In this document: positions 17,500 through 21,967 of the stretch, one piece after another
Layout of the letters: each line of letters begins with the position of its first letter
How positions within the stretch are numbered: position 1 is the first letter of the stretch
Assembly (NCBI GenBank): GCA_029056365.1
Contig: JAIDBM010000222.1
Coordinates: 1 to 21,967 of the forward strand
DNA from: Muribaculaceae bacterium
GTDB taxonomy: Bacteria; Bacteroidota; Bacteroidia; Bacteroidales; Muribaculaceae
Length of the DNA: 21,967 nt
Direction of reading: 5' to 3'
Translations under genes and position numbers: made by a program
The notes under the pieces: model-generated
What the model was told of the DNA's origin: nothing
The model's database searches: none
Seen by the model: only the letters and a program-made list of their open reading frames with translations

Positions 17500-18039
17500 A
17501 TGAAAGAAGTCACCTACGAGGGCATGACTTTCGAGCCCTACATTACCGCAGATACCATCAGGAACCGCATTGCTGAAATCGGACGCGAAATTGTGCGCGA
17601 TTGCGGAAACTGCAAACCGCTGTTTGTCTGTGTGCTCAACGGAGCGTTCCCTTTTGCAAGCGACCTTTTCCGCGAAGTAGAGGATATTGATGCCGAAATC
17701 ACCTTTATTCGCCTGAAATCATACGAAGGCACCGGCTCCACCGGAAAAGTCAAGGAAATGATGGGTTTGAAGGAAGACATCGAAGGCCGCACCGTAATTG
17801 TGGTGGAAGATATCGTCGATACCGGACGGACAATCGCCGGCCTGCTCGAAAACCTTCGCGAACGTCGGCCCGCCTCGCTCAAAGTGGCTACTCTGTTATA
17901 CAAACCAGAGGCTCTTGAATTCGACATCAAGCCTGACTATGTAGGTTTTGAGATACCTAAAAAATTCATTGTGGGCTTCGGACTCGATCTGAACGGCCTC
18001 GCCCGAAATCTCAAAGACATATACGTTTTAAAGGAATAA
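17500..18039 (+). CDS. hpt: Hypoxanthine phosphoribosyltransferase
   Basis: Purine salvage in the cytoplasm: converts hypoxanthine or guanine plus PRPP to IMP or GMP. The protein is 179 aa, typical length. The PRPP-binding signature VVVEDIVDTGRT has Glu103-Asp104 and the catalytic base Asp107. The flexible-loop region (RLKSYEGTGSTGKV) and a late DYVGFEIP ring-stacking segment are also present. It begins behind its own promoter and ends 3 nt before adk, an arrangement common in Bacteroidales. Nothing suggests decay. Confidence 0.95.
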   Translation: MKEVTYEGMTFEPYITADTIRNRIAEIGREIVRDCGNCKPLFVCVLNGAFPFASDLFREVEDIDAEITFIRLKSYEGTGSTGKVKEMMGLKEDIEGRTVIVVEDIVDTGRTIAGLLENLRERRPASLKVATLLYKPEALEFDIKPDYVGFEIPKKFIVGFGLDLNGLARNLKDIYVLKE

Positions 18040-18042
18040 AAA

Positions 18043-18627
18043 ATGCTCAATGTTATTGTTTTCGGTGCTCCCGGCAGCGGTAAAGGCACCCAGAGCGAAA
18101 AACTTATCGACCATTTCGGTCTGCACCATATAAGCACCGGCGAAGTTCTGCGCGACCATATCGCACGGGGTACTGAACTCGGCAAAATCGCCGACTCATA
18201 CATATCAAAAGGACAACTCATTCCCGACGACCTCATGGTAAAGGTTCTCGCACATGTCCTCGACAGCAATCCAGAACGCACCGGCAAAGGCGTGATTTTC
18301 GACGGATTCCCACGCACCATCCCACAGGCCAAGGCCCTGAACAACATGCTTGCCGAACGTAACACCGGAGTCAACGCCGTTATCGGACTTGAAGTGGACG
18401 AAAGCGATCTGATTGAACGCATGCTACGCCGCGGACAGGAATCCGGACGCGCCGACGACAACATCGATACTATAAAAAAACGTCTCGATGTATACCATAA
18501 CCAGACCTCTCCTCTGCGCGAATACTACCTTCAGGAAGGCAAATACATCGCAATCGACGGAAACCGCAGCGTCGACGAGATTTTTTCCGACATTAAATCG
18601 CACCTCGACCGACAGCTTGAAAAATAG
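18043..18627 (+). CDS. adk: Adenylate kinase (short form)
   Basis: Interconverts ATP plus AMP with two ADP. The protein is 194 aa. The P-loop GAPGSGKGT is at residues 8-16, the AMP-binding FDGFPRT in the middle, and the LIERMLRRGQESGRADDN segment carries the catalytic arginines. There is no inserted zinc or beta LID domain, so this is the short form usual in Bacteroidetes. It is 3 nt downstream of hpt and surely co-transcribed. Confidence 0.95.
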   Translation: MLNVIVFGAPGSGKGTQSEKLIDHFGLHHISTGEVLRDHIARGTELGKIADSYISKGQLIPDDLMVKVLAHVLDSNPERTGKGVIFDGFPRTIPQAKALNNMLAERNTGVNAVIGLEVDESDLIERMLRRGQESGRADDNIDTIKKRLDVYHNQTSPLREYYLQEGKYIAIDGNRSVDEIFSDIKSHLDRQLEK

Positions 18628-18668
18628 CATCGGCGAACCTGCACCACATGCATAAAACCTGAAAAACC

Positions 18669-19868
18669 ATGTCATTACAGATCAACGAAATTTTCAACGC
18701 GGCTGCGGTTCTGAAAGGCGTCGCCCGCAAGACTACCGTTATCCCGGCTCCGAAAATCAACCCCGAAGCCGACATCCATCTCAAAACCGAGAACCTGCAG
18801 CTAACAGGCTCGTTCAAGCTTCGCGGAGCATACTACAAAATATCTCAGCTCAGCGATGAAGAGAAATCCCGCGGTGTTATCGCCTGCTCGGCAGGCAACC
18901 ATGCCCAAGGGGTAGCTCTTGGTGCCACTCATAACGGTATAAAATCGCTGATCTGCCTTCCCGCAGGTGCTCCGATTTCCAAAGTCGAAGCCACTAAAGG
19001 ATACGGTGCCGATGTTTGTCTGGTGCCCGGCGTATACGACGATGCATACGCCAAAGCAATGGAACTGCAGAAAGAGCACGGATACACATTCGTTCATCCG
19101 TTCGACGACCCTCTTGTAATTGCCGGACAAGGCACAATCGGCCTTGAGATTCTTGAACAGAAACCCGATGCCGAAGCTGTGATTGTGCCGGTAGGCGGAG
19201 GCGGTCTGCTGGCCGGTGTGGCATTTGCCATAAAGACTCTCAGACCTGAAATCAAAGTATACGGCGTACAGTCGGCAGGCGCTCCGTCGATGTTCGACTC
19301 CCTGCATGAAGGCCATCGTGTACATCTCGACAGAGTACAGACAATTGCCGACGGTATTGCGGTAAAAGAACCCGGTGAACTCACATTCGAACTCATCAAA
19401 GAGTACGTCGACGACATGGTGACAGTGACCGATGAAGAAACCGCAGCAGCCATACTCGCACTCCTTGAACAGCAGAAACTGGTGGCTGAAGGCGCCGGTG
19501 CAGTCGCCGTGGCGGCAGCCATGTTCAACAAGGTGCCGGTAAAAGGCAAAAAAGTGGTATGCCTTGTCTCGGGCGGCAACATCGATGTAACAACCCTGAG
19601 TCGGATTGTGAACAGAGGTCTTACCAAGAGCGGACGAAAATACTCATTCATAATCGACCTCGACGACAAACCCGGCCAGCTTTCAGGCGTTTGCAACGTT
19701 GTGGCCGACCAGGGCGGCAATATTGTGTCGGTGACCCATGAGCGCGTGAACACTGCAGCTGAAATCAACGGTTGTACAGTAAGGGTAGAGATGGACACAC
19801 GCGATGCAGCCCATATCGACGCCATACGCCAGGCCCTGATAAAATCAGGCTTCAAAGTCACAAACTGA
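18669..19868 (+). CDS. ilvA: Threonine ammonia-lyase (threonine dehydratase) with ACT domain
   Basis: PLP enzyme deaminating threonine to 2-oxobutanoate, the entry to isoleucine synthesis. The protein is 399 aa. The PLP lysine is Lys50 in GSFKLRGA. The glycine-rich phosphate loop GGGG is at 176-179 and SGGN at 301-304. A C-terminal ACT regulatory domain spans about 325-399 (SFIIDLDDKPGQLSGVCNVV), implying amino-acid control. Length and a single ACT domain fit the shorter ilvA/tdcB type, and the sequence alone does not settle biosynthetic against catabolic use. It begins 41 nt after adk with no clear promoter, so read-through is likely. Confidence 0.9.
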   Translation: MSLQINEIFNAAAVLKGVARKTTVIPAPKINPEADIHLKTENLQLTGSFKLRGAYYKISQLSDEEKSRGVIACSAGNHAQGVALGATHNGIKSLICLPAGAPISKVEATKGYGADVCLVPGVYDDAYAKAMELQKEHGYTFVHPFDDPLVIAGQGTIGLEILEQKPDAEAVIVPVGGGGLLAGVAFAIKTLRPEIKVYGVQSAGAPSMFDSLHEGHRVHLDRVQTIADGIAVKEPGELTFELIKEYVDDMVTVTDEETAAAILALLEQQKLVAEGAGAVAVAAAMFNKVPVKGKKVVCLVSGGNIDVTTLSRIVNRGLTKSGRKYSFIIDLDDKPGQLSGVCNVVADQGGNIVSVTHERVNTAAEINGCTVRVEMDTRDAAHIDAIRQALIKSGFKVTN

Positions 19869-19876
19869 CCCCCGGA

Positions 19877-19898
19877 GTGGAGGCATCCCTGCCTCCAC
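19877..19898. repeat. REP-like palindrome, copy 2, just after ilvA
   Basis: Perfect 9-bp stem: GTGGAGGCA at 19877-19885, loop TCCC at 19886-19889, complement at 19890-19898. It begins 8 nt after the ilvA stop. It is followed by CAGTTC, as are copies at 19963, 20112 and 20348. The stem sequence is quite different from those copies, while the pyrimidine-rich tetraloop and flank are kept. No T-run follows; it may protect the 3' end rather than terminate. Confidence 0.6.
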
Positions 19899-19962
19899 AG
19901 TTCTCGATATTGCCGAGCAACAAACACCGGACATTCAAGAACTATACATCAGCGAACCCCGA

Positions 19963-19994
19963 GCAAGCCGTCGGCGACCCCGCCGACGGCTTGC
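19963..19994. repeat. REP-like palindrome, copy 3 (14-bp stem)
   Basis: Perfect 14-bp inverted repeat with arm GCAAGCCGTCGGCG at 19963-19976, loop ACCC at 19977-19980 and complement at 19981-19994. ACAGTTC follows at once. It is the longest stem of the family in this window. Confidence 0.75.
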
Positions 19995-20051
19995 ACAGTT
20001 CTAAAACCCAGGCTATTATTCTGACAAGACCATAGTCCATGCAATTTTTTT

Positions 20052-20076
20052 GACCAGAGAACCATAGGACTATAGA
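20052..20076. repeat. Second repeat type (box B), copy 1
   Basis: GACCAGAGAACC followed by ATAGGACTATAGA, 25 nt identical to the copies inside 20283-20326 and 20403-20446. The 3' flank has diverged (CTTTATCAAGTTCTTTAAC), so the closing arm of the hairpin seen in the other two copies is degraded here. Confidence 0.65.
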
Positions 20077-20100
20077 CTTTATCAAGTTCTTTAACTCGCT

Positions 20101-20160
20101 CTCATGAGTAACGTCGGCGACCCCGCCGACGACTTGCACAGTTCCAAAAGCCAGGGTAAT
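20101..20160. repeat. Composite repeat unit (box A) with palindrome, copy 1
   Basis: A 60-bp block matching 20337-20396 at 58 of 60 positions; the two differences are in ...GACTTGC and ...CCAAAAGCC. It starts CTCATGAGTAACG. It contains an 8-bp palindrome (CGTCGGCG 20112-20119, loop ACCC, complement 20124-20131), then TTGCACAGTTCC, and ends CCAGGGTAAT. Confidence 0.75.
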
Positions 20161-20234
20161 CTTCTGACTGCATAGTTTCAAGACTATAGAAATACCATGG
20201 CTTTGAAATCCGTGAAACACCACCAGGACAACAC

Positions 20235-20254
20235 CGTCGGCGAGGGCGCCGACG
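20235..20254. repeat. REP-like palindrome, inverted copy
   Basis: An 8-bp stem with arm CGTCGGCG at 20235-20242, loop AGGG at 20243-20246 and complement at 20247-20254, followed by TTACTT. Read on the minus strand the lead-in becomes AAGTAACGTCGGCG, the same as the forward copies, so this one is in opposite orientation with loop CCCT. Confidence 0.65.
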
Positions 20255-20282
20255 TTACTTTCAATACCTTAGACCCGCAAAT

Positions 20283-20326
20283 TTTTAGACCAGAGAACCA
20301 TAGGACTATAGATTTTCTCTGGTTCT
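20283..20326. repeat. Second repeat type (box B), copy 2
   Basis: 44 nt identical to 20403-20446. It holds an imperfect hairpin: CCAGAGAA at 20290-20297 pairs with TTCTCTGG at 20315-20322, enclosing ATAGGACTATAG. Confidence 0.7.
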
Positions 20327-20336
20327 CTAAACCGCA

Positions 20337-20396
20337 CTCATGAGTAACGTCGGCGACCCCGCCGACGATTTGCACAGTTCCAATAGCCAGGGTAAT
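20337..20396. repeat. Composite repeat unit (box A) with palindrome, copy 2
   Basis: Second copy of the 60-bp block at 20101-20160 (58 of 60 identical), with the palindrome arms at 20348-20355 and 20360-20367 and loop ACCC. It lies directly between two copies of box B. Confidence 0.75.
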
Positions 20397-20402
20397 GCAT
20401 AA

Positions 20403-20446
20403 TTTTAGACCAGAGAACCATAGGACTATAGATTTTCTCTGGTTCT
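20403..20446. repeat. Second repeat type (box B), copy 3
   Basis: Exact 44-nt copy of 20283-20326, offset by 120 nt. The repeat-rich tract ends here; 20447-20546 is AT-richer, with no gene or hairpin that I can support. Confidence 0.7.
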
Positions 20447-20546
20447 TTAGTTTTTTAGACGTTTAACACTGAACAAAGAGCGTTCCGTAAATCAAATGAT
20501 ACGTCATAGAGTCATTGGCATCTGTCGGTTCTATAGATGTACTGGC

Positions 20547-21089
20547 TTATGGCTTCGGTAGTTTTTCCTTATACTCGATCGGAAATGTGTTATAAAACAT
20601 AAAATATTTTAGTTCTCGCAGATTTAAATTAAACGCCACACTGTCTGGACCACTATACCTGTACGTGTCTGAACAATCAAAAATAATTTCTTTTTTTGAT
20701 GAATATAGAACTAATCGTTCATGGAATGGTATATCGATACCACTCTCTACCGGTTCCATTTCATTACATTTCAATTCCATCGTATCCAATCCCCAGCTCA
20801 ATAAAGGCTCATCTATAGTTATGGTATCAATACGATAATCGTTATTTCGCTTTTTACCTGAGACCAAAATATAACCGTCCTTATCTTGAACGGCCAAAGA
20901 CCATACATGTCCATAGTTTCCTCTGATATAATAAAGGAATTTCCGTTCATCAATAATACTATTTATTGAATCGTTAAAGCTGTCTATAACATCGAAACGT
21001 TGATTGCTCAACCGTGAACTACATGTTATTAAACTAACTATTACGAATAGAACTAACGCAAATTTTTTAATACATCTTTGATAATCCAT
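20547..21089 (-). CDS. Predicted lipoprotein of unknown family, paralogue of the next gene
   Basis: I do not recognise the family. The protein is 180 aa. An N-terminal hydrophobic leader (residues 8-22) ends LITC with the likely lipidated Cys23. Three motifs, NYGHVWSL (58-65), LLSWGLDT (96-103) and YSGPDSVAFN (145-154), recur in the same order and similar spacing in the 207-aa protein encoded just upstream. The mature part looks like a small beta-rich domain. Base composition is AT-rich (about 37% GC in a sample line), unlike the housekeeping genes next to it, suggesting acquired accessory DNA. It lies 117 nt after its paralogue on the same strand, probably in one operon. Confidence 0.7.
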   Translation of the reverse strand: MDYQRCIKKFALVLFVIVSLITCSSRLSNQRFDVIDSFNDSINSIIDERKFLYYIRGNYGHVWSLAVQDKDGYILVSGKKRNNDYRIDTITIDEPLLSWGLDTMELKCNEMEPVESGIDIPFHERLVLYSSKKEIIFDCSDTYRYSGPDSVAFNLNLRELKYFMFYNTFPIEYKEKLPKP

Positions 21090-21206
21090 ATTGCAAATAA
21101 TCTATTTATACAATAGCTCAATGATTGGTCAATGCCATTAACACTCTCATAATCCAATGCTGGGGATATCCATATAATTCGGGGAAGTAGCGTAATCTTC
21201 TGACCT

Positions 21207-21830
21207 TTATTGATAAATTGCTGAATCTGGTATATATTCTCGCAATCTATAATCAGACAACCACCACATTATCAGACATAATTTACGGAATTTTTTGTTA
21301 AAATCCAAGCTATCCGGTCCGGAATAAGCAGCTGTTGCATCTGAGGTAAATACATTTATTCCTTCAGAATTAATTACTTGCAAATTCCTGCGAATAGACA
21401 TATATGGACCTCGACTGATTTCCTTCATGATATTTATCTTAGATGAAATCGTATCGAACCCCCAGGATAATAGGTCTTGATTCTGTGAAAAAAATCGCGC
21501 GGAATCAATTTGGGTAGATTCTGTCAACTTGTTGGTATAACGTTCTCCCCCATATGTTACTCTTCCGCTAAATGCTTGATAACCGCTATCCATTTTTGCT
21601 ATTAGAGACCATGAATATCCATAATGTCCATGCGTAAAAAATATCACTGGTTTTCCTCTAAGTAATGAATATAAAGAATCTGGCAAAGGATGACGTAATA
21701 TAAACTCAAAGTCATCACTATTTGACTCTGGTATTGGTTTCCCGAATGCTGATATCATAATCAAGCAAAATACAAGCCCAATAAAAATAAATATCGTTCT
21801 CATATAGATAATATTATGCATAATTTTCAT
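21207..21830 (-). CDS. Predicted exported protein of unknown family, paralogue of the downstream lipoprotein
   Basis: Unknown family, 207 aa from ATG 21830. A hydrophobic segment spans about residues 11-28 and ends MISA, a possible signal peptidase I site; Cys22 inside it is not a good lipobox. Motifs HYGYSWSL (69-76), LLSWGFDT (120-127) and YSGPDSLDFN (169-178) match the downstream lipoprotein. The start at 21830 is supported by an ATGA overlap with the stop of the preceding partial gene; a start at Met10 (21803) would give a neater signal peptide and remains possible. AT-rich. The function is unknown; an immunity-type or surface role is speculation. Confidence 0.65.
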   Translation of the reverse strand: MKIMHNIIYMRTIFIFIGLVFCLIMISAFGKPIPESNSDDFEFILRHPLPDSLYSLLRGKPVIFFTHGHYGYSWSLIAKMDSGYQAFSGRVTYGGERYTNKLTESTQIDSARFFSQNQDLLSWGFDTISSKINIMKEISRGPYMSIRRNLQVINSEGINVFTSDATAAYSGPDSLDFNKKFRKLCLIMWWLSDYRLREYIPDSAIYQ

Positions 21831-21967
21831 CTAAAAGAGGGTAATAGTGATGGCTCTGGAATGGGAGTCCTATCTTTCCCATGATTCTCTCCTGTATTGA
21901 CATAAGGAATACCCATTACCCGTACCTTAGATTTGCATCGGCAAACCGGAACTGAAATAGAAGTAGT
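21827..21967 (-). CDS. C-terminal end of a gene running off the right edge (partial)
   Basis: On the minus strand the frame is open from 21967 for 46 codons and stops at TGA 21829-21827. The tail includes VCRCKSKVRVMGIPYVNTGE and ends PEPSLLPSFR. The stop overlaps the ATG of the next gene as ATGA, a classic translational coupling, which makes a real gene end likely despite the short length. No domain is recognised. Not visible here: its start, size and function. Confidence 0.5.
   Translation of the reverse strand, partial: TTSISVPVCRCKSKVRVMGIPYVNTGENHGKDRTPIPEPSLLPSFR

Noticed and set aside
19094..19927. Minus-strand open frame of 277 codons
   Set aside because: Antisense to threonine ammonia-lyase; low-complexity Ser/Thr-rich product typical of a shadow frame.
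19932..20035. Short open frame across the palindromes (product containing AVGDPADGLHSS)
   Set aside because: The frame is produced by the palindromic repeat; no start signal or conserved product beyond the repeat.
19963..20446. CRISPR array
   Set aside because: The repeats are self-palindromic, irregularly spaced and present in both orientations, the units are adjacent composite blocks without uniform spacers, and no cas gene is present.

Overview
The window looks like a chromosomal segment from a Bacteroidales bacterium. The moderately GC-rich genes, the SusC/SusD system and gut-type carbohydrate genes suggest Muribaculaceae or a close relative; the family is inference, the order is well supported. 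Evidence for the order: a SusR-like regulator, SusC/SusD/SusE-type proteins, a SusB-type GH97, lipoprotein signals, and several Bacteroidetes-type promoters (TTTG, 19-21 nt, TAnnTTTG).

Layout. (1) 1-346: possible tail of an upstream gene, a short GC-rich hairpin repeat, then a promoter-transcript-terminator unit of about 100 nt with no reading frame, a candidate small RNA. (2) 347-13044, plus strand: a polysaccharide utilization locus. It has a SusR-like membrane regulator, then susC, susD, a four-domain SusE/F-like lipoprotein, a GH27-like (clan GH-D) lipoprotein, a GH97 glucosidase and a small secreted SusE-like protein. SusC/D would import oligosaccharides, the surface lipoproteins would bind and cut glucan outside, GH97 would release monosaccharide in the periplasm, and the regulator would sense the products and switch on the susC promoter. 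Short direct repeats upstream of susC are candidate regulator sites. GH97 plus glucan-binding SusE domains suggest an alpha-glucan; a GH27-like enzyme in place of GH13 hints at an alpha-1,6-linked or otherwise unusual substrate (inference).

(3) 13046-17366, minus strand: a two-gene, phage-derived island. It encodes an 831-aa structural-type protein and a terminase large subunit with apparently complete ATPase and nuclease motifs. No portal, capsid, integrase or lysis gene is present. (4) 17500-19868, plus strand: housekeeping genes hpt, adk and threonine ammonia-lyase. (5) 19869-20546: a gene-free stretch filled with REP-like palindromes and longer duplicated units. The palindromes share a tetraloop but differ in stem sequence, and a related hairpin sits at position 54. 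(6) 20547-21967, minus strand: an AT-rich accessory patch with two tandem paralogous exported proteins of unknown family, preceded by the end of another gene whose stop codon overlaps the next start (ATGA).

The best leads are the orphan terminase pair, the palindromic repeat family, the candidate small RNA, the candidate SusR operator, and the coupled paralogous lipoprotein cluster.
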